In this document: positions 1 to 8,270 of the stretch, piece after piece | Position numbering within the stretch: position 1 is the stretch's first letter | Layout of the letters: each line of letters starts with the position of its first letter | Assembly: GCF_003688995.1 (NCBI RefSeq) | Contig: NZ_PENI01000033.1 | Location: 50,352 to 114,351 of the forward strand | Direction of reading: 5' to 3' | Length of the DNA stretch: 64,000 nucleotides | Source of the DNA: Streptomyces shenzhenensis | GTDB lineage: Bacteria; Actinomycetota; Actinomycetes; Streptomycetales; Streptomycetaceae | Notes under the pieces: model-generated | The model's database searches: none | What the model was told of the DNA's origin: nothing | Seen by the model: only the letters and a program-made list of their open reading frames with translations | Made by a program: the position numbers and the translations under genes

Positions 1-2
1 TG

Positions 3-1430
3 CTGCGGAAGGCGGCGCGCGGGGCGCTGGAGCAGGGGCCGGGCGGCGGCGGCGCGGCACCGTCCGCCGGTCAGCTCGTCCTCGGTGAGGACGACGACAC
101 CGACGTCCCGCAGACCCCGACAGGCCCGCCCGACCGGCTCCGTGTCGTCGCCTTCGGGCGGCGGCTCGAACTGGGGGCCGCCGAGCTGGACCGCATCCGC
201 CGTACCGCGCTCGGCGGAACCGCCCCCGTGAACCTGCTGCGCCCGCGCGCCCGCAGGCTGCTCCTGGACGCCCTGTACGAGCAGTCCGGCGCCGCCACCC
301 GGCACAGCGACCCGGAACTGGCCGCCGAGCTGCGTTCCTCGTTCGACGAGGACGTGACGAGCGAGGACGCCTTCATCGCCTTCCTGGCGGCGTGGTGGCC
401 CGAGCTGACCCCGAAGGCCGTCCTCGACGCGATGGCCGACGAGCGCCGGCTCGGCCGCTGGGCCCGCCGCGTTCTCAACCCGGGCGAGATCCGCAGGGTG
501 GCCCGCTCGCTGAAGCGGGACGGGTACTCCGTGCACGACATCGCGATGCTCGACGAACTGCAGGCGATCCTCGGCACCCCGGCCCGCCCCCGCAAGAAGC
601 GCGAACTGGACCCGCTGGACCAGCTCACCGGCCTGGAGGAGCTGATGCCGGTGCGCGAGGAGTCGCAGCGCGAGCGGGCCGAGCGCCTCGCGCAGGAGCG
701 CACCGAGTACACGCACGTCATCGTCGACGAGGCGCAGGACCTCACGCCGATGCAGTGGCGCATGGTCGGCCGGCGCGGGCGGCACGCGAGCTGGACGGTC
801 GTCGGCGACCCGGCCCAGTCCTCCTGGTCCGACCCGGACGAGGCGGCCGAGGCCCGCGACGAGGCCCTGGGCACCCGGGTGCCCGGCCCCGGCCCGCACC
901 AGCGCCCCGGCGGGAACGGCGCGGCGGGCCGCTCCGCGCGCGGCCGGCGCTTCCGGCTCACCGTGAACTACCGCAACCCGGCCGAGATCGCCGACCTGGC
1001 GGCGAAGGTGCTGGCCCTCGCGATGCCGGGCTCCGAGTCCCCGACCGCGGTGCGGTCCACCGGGGTCGAACCGCGCTTCACCGTCGTACGGGACTCCCTG
1101 GAGAAGACCGTGCGCGCGGAGGCCGAGCGGCTGCTCGGCCTGGTCGACGGCACGGTCGGCGTCGTCGTGGCCATGAACCGGCGCGCGGAGGCCGCGCGCT
1201 GGCTGGCCGGGCTCGGAGACCGGGTGGCGGCGCTCGGCAGCCTGGAGGCCAAGGGCCTGGAGTACGACGCGACGGTCGTCGTCTCCCCGGCCGAGATCGC
1301 CGACGAGAGCCCGGCCGGCCTGCGGGTGCTGTATGTCGCGCTGACCCGCGCCACCCAGCAGCTGACGGTCGTCTCGGGGGCCAGGGACGAGCCGGACGCG
1401 GCCGGGGTGCCGGACCTCCTGCGGGACTGA
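3..1430 (+). CDS. HelD/UvrD-like superfamily 1 ATPase, C-terminal part
   Basis: The frame is open from base 3 with no start codon, so this is the last 475 residues of a gene that begins outside the window. Motifs seen in order: VIVDEAQDLTPMQW (Walker B region, near bases 717-755), GDPAQS, NYRNPAEI, AKGLEYD and VLYVALTRA, the order of helicase motifs II to VI. Walker A lies upstream, out of view. A Pro/Gly/Arg-rich linker of about 30 residues separates GDPAQS from NYRN. HelD-type proteins act on RNA polymerase and recycle stalled complexes, and some actinobacterial members give rifamycin tolerance; this is family knowledge, and the visible half cannot show which subtype this is. A strong hairpin terminator follows at 1591-1621. 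Confidence 0.8.
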   Translation: MRKAARGALEQGPGGGGAAPSAGQLVLGEDDDTDVPQTPTGPPDRLRVVAFGRRLELGAAELDRIRRTALGGTAPVNLLRPRARRLLLDALYEQSGAATRHSDPELAAELRSSFDEDVTSEDAFIAFLAAWWPELTPKAVLDAMADERRLGRWARRVLNPGEIRRVARSLKRDGYSVHDIAMLDELQAILGTPARPRKKRELDPLDQLTGLEELMPVREESQRERAERLAQERTEYTHVIVDEAQDLTPMQWRMVGRRGRHASWTVVGDPAQSSWSDPDEAAEARDEALGTRVPGPGPHQRPGGNGAAGRSARGRRFRLTVNYRNPAEIADLAAKVLALAMPGSESPTAVRSTGVEPRFTVVRDSLEKTVRAEAERLLGLVDGTVGVVVAMNRRAEAARWLAGLGDRVAALGSLEAKGLEYDATVVVSPAEIADESPAGLRVLYVALTRATQQLTVVSGARDEPDAAGVPDLLRD

Positions 1431-1787
1431 ACGCGTGGTGAACTCTGCGGACGGGAATGGCCTTGCGGGATCCGTTTGTTAGATTGGACGTGACACCGGC
1501 TCGATCCAAGCCCCCGGGCCCAACCTTTGTCGCCACGAGCGACCACTTGCCGCGAGGCGAGCATGGCGGGTCGGTGTCATGAACGGTGGAGAGGCCCACG
1601 TCACCTCGGGACGTGGGCCTCTTTCCTTGCCTGCTCGCATCTCGTATGGTGGAAATCGTTTTCCGAAATCGCCGCATGCCTGTGAACAAAACGTCCGCAA
1701 TCCGGGGCGGCTACCACGTACTCGGGGGTAGGTGCGACGATCGGACGGCACAACTTCGCGACACGGTGAAAGCAGAGGAAGTCGGCC
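1431..1787. other. Intergenic region before malic enzyme gene
   Basis: No gene is seen here. The stretch holds the terminator at 1591-1621 and a short inverted repeat, GGAAA-tcgt-TTTCC, at 1651-1664 that could be a regulator site upstream of the malic enzyme gene. A GGAAG-like ribosome binding site lies just before the 1788 start. Confidence 0.5.
1591..1621 (+). terminator. Hairpin terminator after HelD-like gene
   Basis: The 12-bp arms GAGGCCCACGTC and GACGTGGGCCTC pair perfectly around a 7-nt loop and are followed by TTTCCTT. It separates the helicase transcript from the malic enzyme gene. Confidence 0.75.
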
Positions 1788-3203
1788 ATGGCAACGGCGC
1801 CCAGCGTCTCCTACTCGATGACCATCCGGCTGGAGGTGCCCGCGAGCGGAACCGCCGTCTCGCAGCTCACCACCGCGGTGGAGTCCTCCGGAGGCTCGGT
1901 GACCGGCCTCGACGTCACCGCGTCCGGCCACGAGAAGCTCCGTATCGACGTCACCATCGCGGCGACCTCGACCGGGCACGCCGACGAGATCGTGGAGAAG
2001 CTGCGCGGCATCGAGGGCGTCACGCTCGGCAAGGTCTCGGACCGTACGTTCCTCATGCACCTCGGCGGCAAGATCGAGATGCAGTCCAAGCACCCCATCC
2101 GCAACCGTGACGACCTGTCCATGGTCTACACGCCCGGGGTGGCCCGCGTCTGCATGGCGATCGCCGAGAACCCGGAGGACGCCCGCAGACTCACCATCAA
2201 ACGCAACTCGGTTGCGGTTGTTACCGACGGTTCCGCGGTGCTGGGCCTCGGCAACATCGGCCCGAAGGCCGCGCTGCCCGTCATGGAGGGCAAGGCGGCC
2301 CTGTTCAAGCGGTTCGCCGGCATCGACGCCTGGCCGCTGTGCCTCGACACCCAGGACACCGACCAGATCGTGGAGATCGTCAAGGCGATCGCCCCCGGAT
2401 TCGCCGGCATCAATCTGGAGGACATCTCCGCGCCCCGCTGCTTCGAGATCGAGGCCCGGCTGCGCGAGGCCCTCGACATCCCCGTCTTCCACGACGACCA
2501 GCACGGCACCGCGATCGTCGTCCTGGCGGCGCTGACCAACGCCATGCGCGTGGTGGGCAAGGCGATCGAGAACGTCCGCGTCGTCATGTCCGGGGCCGGC
2601 GCGGCGGGCACGGCCATCCTCAAGCTGCTGCTCGCGGCGGGCGTCAAGAACGCCGTCGTCGCCGACATCCACGGTGTCGTGCACGCCGGCCGTGAGGATC
2701 TGGTGGCCGCGCCCGCCGACTCGCCGCTGCGCTGGATCGCCGACAACACCAACCCCGAGGGCCTCACCGGCACCTTGAAGCAGGCCGTGCGCGGCGCGGA
2801 CGTCTTCATCGGCGTCTCCGCCCCGAACGTGCTGGACGGCGATGACGTGGCCGCCATGGCGGGCGGCGCGATCGTGTTTGCACTCGCGAACCCGGACCCC
2901 GAGGTCGACCCGGCGATCGCCCGTCTGACCGCCGCGGTCGTGGCCACCGGCCGCTCCGACTTCCCGAACCAGATCAACAACGTGCTGGTCTTCCCGGGTG
3001 TCTTCCGCGGCCTGCTGGACGCGCAGTCCCGCACGGTCAACACGGAGATGATGCTGGCCGCGGCGCAGGCCCTGGCCGACGTCGTCACCGAGGACGAGCT
3101 GAACCCGAACTACATCGTGCCGAGCGTCTTCAACGACAAGGTCGCGGGCGCGGTGGCCGGCGCGGTGCGGGATGCCGCCAGAGCGGCGGCGGACGCGGTG
3201 TAG
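1788..3203 (+). CDS. NAD-type malic enzyme with N-terminal ACT domain
   Basis: A 471-residue malate oxidoreductase, converting malate to pyruvate and CO2 with reduction of NAD(P). Residues about 8-85 form an ACT-like regulatory domain (SYSMTIRLEVPASG onward). The malic N-terminal domain follows (SMVYTPGVARVC, then DISAPRCFEIE and DDQHGT), then a Rossmann fold with SGAGAAGTAILKLL around residue 267. ACT domains usually bind amino acids or other small effectors, so allosteric control is likely. Start 1788 is chosen because an AGAGGAAG ribosome binding site precedes it and the ACT strand begins soon after. The nearest S. coelicolor enzyme (from memory) prefers NAD; cofactor preference is not proven by this sequence. 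Confidence 0.93.
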   Translation: MATAPSVSYSMTIRLEVPASGTAVSQLTTAVESSGGSVTGLDVTASGHEKLRIDVTIAATSTGHADEIVEKLRGIEGVTLGKVSDRTFLMHLGGKIEMQSKHPIRNRDDLSMVYTPGVARVCMAIAENPEDARRLTIKRNSVAVVTDGSAVLGLGNIGPKAALPVMEGKAALFKRFAGIDAWPLCLDTQDTDQIVEIVKAIAPGFAGINLEDISAPRCFEIEARLREALDIPVFHDDQHGTAIVVLAALTNAMRVVGKAIENVRVVMSGAGAAGTAILKLLLAAGVKNAVVADIHGVVHAGREDLVAAPADSPLRWIADNTNPEGLTGTLKQAVRGADVFIGVSAPNVLDGDDVAAMAGGAIVFALANPDPEVDPAIARLTAAVVATGRSDFPNQINNVLVFPGVFRGLLDAQSRTVNTEMMLAAAQALADVVTEDELNPNYIVPSVFNDKVAGAVAGAVRDAARAAADAV

Positions 3204-3494
3204 AGCCTCGTACCGTAGTGTGCACAGGTGTGACAATTGGACACGGCGGCCCCATACCGGCGCGTCGCGGAACCTCTCGGCGCCGGGCGCGCTTTAGGGT
3301 GACGGCCGAGCAGGTGCTTTTCGGGTGATTCCCTAGGGTGTTCTCACGACTCCTACGGGTGCCGGATTGGCTTTCCCGCCGCAGGTGGGGGCAGGATGCG
3401 TCCCTGGGCGCGAGCGCATCGGCTTCGCTGTGCCTGATCTGCGGCTCTGCCGCATGGCACGCCCCAATAGCAAGAAGAACACGGGAGTAACAAC

Positions 3495-3776
3495 ATGAAT
3501 CGCAGTGAGCTGGTGGCCGCGCTGGCCGACCGCGCCGAAGTGACCCGCAAGGACGCCGACGCCGTTCTGGCCGCGTTCGCCGAGGTCGTCGGTGACATCG
3601 TCTCCAAGGGCGACGAGAAGGTCACCATCCCCGGCTTCCTGACCTTCGAGCGCACTCACCGTGCCGCTCGCACCGCCCGCAATCCGCAGACCGGCGAGCC
3701 CATCAACATCCCCGCCGGCTACAGCGTGAAGGTCTCCGCGGGCAGCAAGCTCAAGGAATCGGCCAAGGGCAAGTAA
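3495..3776 (+). CDS. hup: HU-family nucleoid protein
   Basis: A 93-residue histone-like protein of the normal HU length. It begins MNRSELVAALADRAEVTRKDA and carries the conserved DNA-binding arm around GFLTFERTHRAARTARNPQTGEPINIPA, followed by a Lys-rich end. HU dimers bend and compact DNA. It lacks the long Lys/Ala-rich C-terminal tail of the second Streptomyces HU (HupS), so it is the short HupA type. A GGGAG ribosome binding site precedes the ATG. It is monocistronic, and its 3' side is a 436-bp repeat-rich gap facing murA. Confidence 0.95.
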   Translation: MNRSELVAALADRAEVTRKDADAVLAAFAEVVGDIVSKGDEKVTIPGFLTFERTHRAARTARNPQTGEPINIPAGYSVKVSAGSKLKESAKGK

Positions 3777-3843
3777 GCGCTCCGCTTCGGGCGGCGGTCC
3801 AGCGGGGCGTCGTTCGACGAGTGCCGTGGGTGACTGCGGGCCG

Positions 3844-3871
3844 GTTGTGGCCGGTCGCGCAGTTCCCCGCG
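3844..3871 (+). repeat. Dispersed GCGCAGTTCCCCGCG repeat, partial copy
   Basis: The core GGTCGCGCAGTTCCCCGCG is present, but this copy lacks the CCCCTTTGGGG hairpin carried by the two copies downstream. Confidence 0.7.
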
Positions 3872-3970
3872 TATCTGCATCCGCAGCGGGCGCGGACAAC
3901 GATTGATGGGGTGGCCCTCTTTGCCGGGGGCCGCCTCATTGTTGTGCGGGTGGTTGTGGGGGCTGTGCGG

Positions 3971-4018
3971 GTTCGTTGTGGCTGGTCGCGCAGTTCCCCG
4001 CGCCCCTTTGGGGCGCGT
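3971..4018 (+). repeat. Dispersed GCGCAGTTCCCCGCG repeat with hairpin
   Basis: The segment reads GTTGTGGCTGGTCGCGCAG then TTCCCCGCGCCCCTTTGGGG and CGCG. GCGCCCC and GGGGCGC form a hairpin. The same element recurs at 4105-4155 and 36522-36563, each time between convergent genes, where it may end transcription in both directions. Confidence 0.75.
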
Positions 4019-4104
4019 CCGTGGCGGGCGTGGGCAATGAGCGGTGGGGCGGTTCTCTTCGCCGGGGGCGCCTCATCGTTGTGCGGGTGGTTGTCGGAGA
4101 TCTG

Positions 4105-4155
4105 CGGGTTGGCTGTGGCTGGGCGCGCAGTTCCCCGCGCCCCTTTGGGGCGCGT
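4105..4155 (+). repeat. Dispersed GCGCAGTTCCCCGCG repeat with hairpin
   Basis: Third copy in this gap, with the same core and the same GCGCCCC-TTT-GGGGCGC hairpin. Confidence 0.75.
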
Positions 4156-4183
4156 TTGTGTGGGTGTGGGTGGGTATTGGTGG

Positions 4184-4206
4184 GGCGGCCCTCTGGTGGG
4201 GCCGCC
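4184..4206 (+). terminator. Hairpin between hup and murA
   Basis: GGCGGCCC and GGGCCGCC pair around a 7-nt loop, followed on the plus strand by TTGTTGT. It lies directly after the murA stop codon on the other strand, so it can serve both genes. Confidence 0.55.
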
Positions 4207-4212
4207 TTGTTG

Positions 4213-5553
4213 TCAGCCGAGGGCCTTGGCCGGTAGTTCGACCTTGGCTCCGAGTTCCACGAGTTTTTCCATGAAGTTCTCGTAGCCGCGGTTGATCAGG
4301 TCGATGCCGTGCACCCGGGACGTGCCCTGGGCGGCCAGCGCGGCGATCAGATACGAGAAACCGCCCCGCAGGTCCGGGATGACGAGATCGGCGCCCTGGA
4401 GGCGGGTGGGACCCGAGACGACAGCGGAGTGCAGGAAGTTGCGCTGCCCGAAACGGCAGTCGGAGCCGCCGAGGCACTCGCGGTAGAGCTGGATGTGGGC
4501 GCCCATCTGGTTGAGCGCGGAGGTGAAGCCCAGCCGGGACTCGTAGACCGTCTCGTGGATGATGGACAGGCCGGTCGCCTGGGTGAGGGCCACGACGAGC
4601 GGCTGCTGCCAGTCGGTCTGGAAGCCCGGATGCACGTCCGTCTCCAGCGCGATGGACTTCAACTGGCCGCCGGGATGCCAGAAGCGGATGCCCTCGTCGT
4701 CGATCTCGAAGGCGCCGCCCACCTTCCGATAGGTGTTCAGAAACGTCATCATCGAGCGCTGCTGGGCGCCGTGGACGTAGATGTTGCCCTCGGTCGCGAG
4801 CGCCGCCGACGCCCAGGACGCGGCCTCGAGCCGGTCCGGCAGCGCCCGGTGGGCGTAGCCGCCGAGCCTGTCCACACCGGTGATGCGGATGGTGCGGTCG
4901 GTGTCCATCGCGATGATCGCGCCCATTTTCTGCAGGACGCAGATCAGGTCCTCGATCTCCGGCTCGACGGCCGCGTTGGACAACTCCGTGACGCCTTCGG
5001 CGAGTACGGCCGTCAGCAGCACCTGTTCGGTCGCGCCGACGGACGGGTACGGCAGCCGGATCTTCGTGCCGCGCAGCCCCTTGGGCGCCTCCAGGTACTG
5101 GCCGTCCGCCCGCTTCTCGATGACCGCGCCGAACTGCCGCAGCACATCGAAGTGGAAGTCGATGGGCCGGCCGCCGATGTCGCAGCCGCCCAGGCCCGGG
5201 ATGAACGCGTGGCCCAGCCGGTGCAGCAGCGGGCCGCAGAACAGGATCGGAATGCGCGAGGAGCCCGCGTGGGCATCGATGTCGGCGACGTTCGCGCTCT
5301 CCACGTGCGTCGGATCCAGCACCAGTTCGCCGGGTTCGTCGCCCGGACGCACCGTCACCCCGTGCAGCTGGAGCAGCCCGCGGACGACCCGGACGTCTCG
5401 GATGTCCGGAACGTTGCGCAGTCGGCTCGGCGCACTGCCCAGCAGGGCGGCGACCATGGCCTTGGGCACGAGGTTCTTCGCACCGCGGACACGGATCTCG
5501 CCCTCCAGCGGGGTTCCGCCGTGGACAAGGAGGACATCGTCGTTGACGGTCAT
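4213..5553 (-). CDS. murA: UDP-GlcNAc 1-carboxyvinyltransferase
   Basis: A 446-residue EPSP-synthase-fold enzyme that transfers enolpyruvate from PEP to UDP-GlcNAc, the first committed step of peptidoglycan synthesis, in the cytoplasm. The N-terminus carries GGTPLEGEIRVRGAKNLVPK with the substrate-binding KN pair. The catalytic loop is GGCDIGGRPIDFH with Cys124. The Cys form is the fosfomycin-sensitive type; M. tuberculosis has Asp there (known). The C-terminal GLSIIHETVYESRL and RGGFSYLIAALAAQGTSRV segments are typical. The ATG at 5553 is retained because the fold begins within 10 residues. It is convergent with hup and divergent from the YqgE gene. Confidence 0.95.
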   Translation of the reverse strand: MTVNDDVLLVHGGTPLEGEIRVRGAKNLVPKAMVAALLGSAPSRLRNVPDIRDVRVVRGLLQLHGVTVRPGDEPGELVLDPTHVESANVADIDAHAGSSRIPILFCGPLLHRLGHAFIPGLGGCDIGGRPIDFHFDVLRQFGAVIEKRADGQYLEAPKGLRGTKIRLPYPSVGATEQVLLTAVLAEGVTELSNAAVEPEIEDLICVLQKMGAIIAMDTDRTIRITGVDRLGGYAHRALPDRLEAASWASAALATEGNIYVHGAQQRSMMTFLNTYRKVGGAFEIDDEGIRFWHPGGQLKSIALETDVHPGFQTDWQQPLVVALTQATGLSIIHETVYESRLGFTSALNQMGAHIQLYRECLGGSDCRFGQRNFLHSAVVSGPTRLQGADLVIPDLRGGFSYLIAALAAQGTSRVHGIDLINRGYENFMEKLVELGAKVELPAKALG

Positions 5554-5873
5554 GTAACTCGCGTTCCGTGGAGGGGGCAGGGCCAGAGAGAGACAGAGTA
5601 ATCGCCGTGAGCCCCCCTCCCGTAAGCCCGTGGGGCACCCAACCGCGTCATAGCTGTGTCACAACACGAACCGTTTCCTGACGGGCACATGGGGTCACCG
5701 AACGCGGGGGCCGGCGGCAGGGTGCCACCGGACGCCGTGGGTCCCACGCCGTCTCCCGGGAAAGCCGTCTCACCAGGCCCGGCCTCCGTCCCGGCGCCGA
5801 ATCCCGGCCGCATTCACCCACGTACCCCCCGTTGGCTCCCCACTCGGCGAGAAGATGCGGGATCATGTCTGGC
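5554..5873. other. Divergent intergenic region, murA and YqgE gene
   Basis: About 320 bp that must hold the promoters of both divergent genes. A short plus-strand open frame at 5656-5877 is Pro/Gly-rich, runs into the YqgE start and shows no family resemblance, so it is not called. No convincing operator or hairpin was seen. Confidence 0.5.
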
Positions 5874-6446
5874 ATGACCGAGGTGTCCTCGCTCACAGGG
5901 CGATTGCTCGTGGCAACACCCGCCCTGGCGGACCCGAACTTCGACCGCGCGGTGGTGCTCCTTCTCGACCACGACGAGGAGGGCTCCCTCGGTGTCGTCC
6001 TCAACCGCCCGACCCCGGTGGACGTGGGCGACATCCTGGAGGGCTGGGCCGCCCTCGCCGGCGAGCCCGGGGTCGTCTTCCAGGGCGGGCCGGTCTCGCT
6101 GGACTCGGCGCTCGGTGTCGCGGTCATCCCCGGCGGCACGTCCGGCGACCGCGCCCCGCTCGGCTGGCGCCGGGTGCACGGCTCGATCGGCCTCGTCGAC
6201 CTGGAGGCCCCGCCCGAACTGCTCGCCTCGGCCCTCGGCTCACTGCGGATCTTCGCCGGATACGCCGGCTGGGGCCCCGGGCAGCTGGAGGACGAGCTGG
6301 TGGAGGGCGCCTGGTACGTCGTGGAGTCCGAGCCCGGCGATGTCTCCTCGCCCGCCCCGGAGCGGCTGTGGCGCGAGGTGCTGCGCCGGCAGCGCAACGA
6401 GCTCGCGATGGTGGCCACGTATCCGGACGACCCGTCCCTCAACTGA
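5874..6446 (+). CDS. YqgE/AlgH family protein (UPF0301)
   Basis: A 190-residue protein beginning MTEVSSLTGRLLVATPALADPNFDRAVVLLLDHDEEGSLGVVLNRPT, the hallmark N-terminus of the YqgE/AlgH family, with FQGGPVS and IFAGYAGWGPGQLEDEL further on. The family's biochemical role is not settled. Start 5874 is chosen over the upstream ATG at 5865 because the GGGA box at 5859-5862 is then 11 nt away, whereas it would abut 5865. The DUF3039 gene follows 29 bp later. Confidence 0.88.
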   Translation: MTEVSSLTGRLLVATPALADPNFDRAVVLLLDHDEEGSLGVVLNRPTPVDVGDILEGWAALAGEPGVVFQGGPVSLDSALGVAVIPGGTSGDRAPLGWRRVHGSIGLVDLEAPPELLASALGSLRIFAGYAGWGPGQLEDELVEGAWYVVESEPGDVSSPAPERLWREVLRRQRNELAMVATYPDDPSLN

Positions 6447-6462
6447 TCCGTGCGCGCTTCAG

Positions 6463-6468
6463 TACCCT
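6463..6468 (+). promoter_or_regulatory. -10 hexamer for a leaderless DUF3039 transcript
   Basis: TACCCT lies 7 nt before the ATG at 6476, and no ribosome binding site is seen. Transcription would then start at or next to the start codon. Confidence 0.45.
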
Positions 6469-6475
6469 GGCTGGT

Positions 6476-6751
6476 ATGAGCACTCTTGAGCCCGAGCGCG
6501 GGACTGGTACGGGGACCCTCGTAGAGCCGACGCCACAGGTGTCCCACGGCGACGGTGACCACGAGCGCTTCGCCCATTACGTCCAGAAGGACAAGATCAT
6601 GGCGAGCGCCCTGGACGGTACCCCCGTCGTGGCGCTGTGCGGCAAGGTGTGGGTGCCGGGCCGCGATCCGAAGAAGTACCCCGTGTGCCCCATGTGCAAG
6701 GAGATCTACGACTCCATGGGCAGCGGCGGTGACGAGGGCGACGGCAAGTAA
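6476..6751 (+). CDS. DUF3039 domain protein
   Basis: A 91-residue actinobacterial protein of unknown function. The N-terminal 30 residues are polar and probably disordered. The conserved core reads ERFAHYVQKDKIMASALDGTPVVALCGKVWVPGRDPKKYPVCPMCKEIYDSM. One Cys (ALCGK) and a CPMC pair suggest a small metal-binding knuckle; this is inference. Start 6476 is set by MSTLEPERG and the TACCCT hexamer just upstream. A hairpin terminator follows at 6778-6814. Confidence 0.85.
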   Translation: MSTLEPERGTGTGTLVEPTPQVSHGDGDHERFAHYVQKDKIMASALDGTPVVALCGKVWVPGRDPKKYPVCPMCKEIYDSMGSGGDEGDGK

Positions 6752-6777
6752 CCGGCGTTCGGCCGGCTGATACCCCG

Positions 6778-6814
6778 AGACCTCCGGGTGCGCTTTGGCG
6801 TGCTCCGGGGGTCT
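6778..6814 (+). terminator. Terminator after DUF3039 gene
   Basis: AGACCTCCGG and CCGGGGGTCT form a 10-bp stem with one T-G wobble, followed by TTGTC. It isolates the upstream genes from the sugar ABC operon. Confidence 0.6.
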
Positions 6815-6859
6815 TTGTCATGCCGGGGCTGTGAGGGAAGTGCGTCGGCCGGGTCACAG

Positions 6860-6875
6860 AGTGGTTCAGACCTCT
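6860..6875 (+). promoter_or_regulatory. dre-like DasR operator before the ABC/GH20 operon
   Basis: AGTGGTTCAGACCTCT matches 13 of 16 positions of the palindromic dre consensus AGTGGTCTAGACCACT (consensus known). It lies about 95 bp before the sugar-binding lipoprotein gene, in a sensible place for repression by the GlcNAc-responsive regulator DasR. Three more dre sites occur near nagE/nagF at 47.6-47.8 kb. Confidence 0.65.
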
Positions 6876-6969
6876 TGTCGGCATGTTCATGTAGTTCATA
6901 GCCTCCCTGTGTTGTGCAGAGCGAAACCGTCATTGCGTATGTTGCAACGCTCTTCCGGAGGGTCACTCC

Positions 6970-8265
6970 ATGAAGCTGTCCGCACGTCTCGCCCCCGCAC
7001 TGCTGACCGCCCTGGTCCTCACCGCCTGCGCCCCGCAGTCCTCCTCCAACTCCGCCTCCGACGAGGACGCCAAGAGCGGCACCCTGCGCGTGTGGCTCTT
7101 CCAGGAGGTCGGCAACCAGCCGAAGGAGAAGGTCGTCGACGCCGTCACGGCCGACTTCGAGAAGGCCCACGAGGGGGTGAAGGTCGACGTCGAGTACATC
7201 CCCGTCGAGACCCGCGCCCAGCGCGTCAAGGCCGCCTTCAACGATCCCAAGTCCGCGCCGGACGTCATGGAGTACGGCAACACCGACACCGCCGGCTACG
7301 TCCGCGACGGCGGACTCCTCGACGTCACCGAGGAGTTCGGCGCCTGGCGCGAGGCCGAGGACACCGACCCGACCGCCCGGCAGTCGGTCACCGTGGACGG
7401 CAAGGTCTACGGCGCGCCCCTCTACGTCGGCGTCCGCGCCCTGTACTACCGCACCGACGTCTTCGCGGACCTGGGCCTCGACGTCCCGCGGACCATGGAC
7501 GAACTGGCCTCCACGGCCCGGGCGATCCGGGCGGCCGAGCCTGATCTGTACGGCCTGGCCGTCGGCGGCGCCTACACCTATGGCGCGCTGCCCTTCGTGT
7601 GGGCCGACGGCGGCGAACTCGCCACCGGCAAGGGCGGTTCGTACGTTTCCGCGATCGACAGCCCGGCCGCGCAGAAGGGCATCAAGGCCTATACGTCCCT
7701 GTTCTCCGACGACAACTGTCCCGCCGCCAAGTGCGCGGGCATGGGCGGCAACGACACGGTCACCGTGTTCGCGGCCGGCAAGGCGGGCATGGTGATCGGC
7801 GGCGACTTCAGCCACGCGGCCGTGGAGGCCGGGAAGGTGAAGGGCAAGTACGCGGTGGTGCCGCTGCCCGGGGTGACACCCGGTTCGGTCGCGCCCGCGT
7901 TCGCGGGCGGCAACAACATCGGCGTGCTGAAGAGCACGACGCACCGCACGCTCGCCGTCGACCTGATGGAGCGGCTGGCGTCGAAGAAGACGCAGTCCGC
8001 GCTGTTCGACGCGATGGGCTTCCTGCCGACGTTCACCGATGTGCGCGATCAGGCCGCCGCCGAGCAGCCGTTCGTGAAGCCCTTCGTGCGGACGCTGTCC
8101 GCCGGCACCAAGTTCGTCCCGGCGTCCCCCGCGTGGTCCCAGATCGACTCCTCCCTGGTCCTGCCGACCATGTTCCAGGAGGTCATCAGCGGCAAGAAGA
8201 AGGTGGCGGCTGCCGCCGAGGACGCGGCGACGAAGATGAACGACGCGTTCGGCTCCGCCGGGTGA
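6970..8265 (+). CDS. Sugar ABC transporter substrate-binding lipoprotein
   Basis: A 431-residue extracellular solute-binding protein (family 1). The signal peptide MKLSARLAPALLTALVL ends in the lipobox LTAC, with lipidated Cys20. The mature part has the usual two-lobe landmarks, such as VEYIPVETRAQRVKAAFNDPKSAPDV and PLYVGVRALYYRTDVF. It is the first gene of an operon with two permeases and a GH20 hexosaminidase, and a dre-like site precedes it. The ligand is therefore probably a chitobiose-like or other GlcNAc-containing oligosaccharide; this is inferred from context. No ATPase gene is linked, so it probably shares a multi-sugar ATPase such as MsiK (known arrangement in Streptomyces). Confidence 0.92.
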   Translation: MKLSARLAPALLTALVLTACAPQSSSNSASDEDAKSGTLRVWLFQEVGNQPKEKVVDAVTADFEKAHEGVKVDVEYIPVETRAQRVKAAFNDPKSAPDVMEYGNTDTAGYVRDGGLLDVTEEFGAWREAEDTDPTARQSVTVDGKVYGAPLYVGVRALYYRTDVFADLGLDVPRTMDELASTARAIRAAEPDLYGLAVGGAYTYGALPFVWADGGELATGKGGSYVSAIDSPAAQKGIKAYTSLFSDDNCPAAKCAGMGGNDTVTVFAAGKAGMVIGGDFSHAAVEAGKVKGKYAVVPLPGVTPGSVAPAFAGGNNIGVLKSTTHRTLAVDLMERLASKKTQSALFDAMGFLPTFTDVRDQAAAEQPFVKPFVRTLSAGTKFVPASPAWSQIDSSLVLPTMFQEVISGKKKVAAAAEDAATKMNDAFGSAG

Positions 8266-8270
8266 GCCCC

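Larger units (their letters stand above)
3909..4206 (+). repeat. Two and a part tandem copies of a ~135-bp unit
   Basis: Unit 1 starts near 3909 (GGGTGGCCCTCTTTGCCGGG) and unit 2 near 4043 (GGGCGGTTCTCTTCGCCGGG). Both then read GCCTCAT.GTTGTGCGGGTGGTTGT and finish with the dispersed repeat and hairpin at 3971-4018 and 4105-4155. A third, truncated start appears at 4181. The copies differ at many positions, so the duplication is not recent. Confidence 0.7.
3777..4212. other. Repeat-rich gap between convergent hup and murA
   Basis: No gene is seen. The gap consists largely of two diverged tandem copies of a roughly 135-bp unit, each ending in the dispersed GCGCAGTTCCCCGCG repeat, plus a final hairpin at 4184-4206. 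Confidence 0.7.

Noticed and set aside
1479..3236. 585-residue minus-strand open frame
   Set aside because: It is the antisense of the malic enzyme gene; the plus-strand protein is clearly conserved.
3204..3494. Rex-like or other operator around GTGTGACAATTGGACAC before hup
   Set aside because: The symmetry is imperfect and does not match a known consensus well enough to call.
5656..5877. 73-residue plus-strand frame between murA and the YqgE gene
   Set aside because: It is Pro/Gly-rich, runs into the YqgE start, has no conserved features, and would occupy the divergent promoter region.
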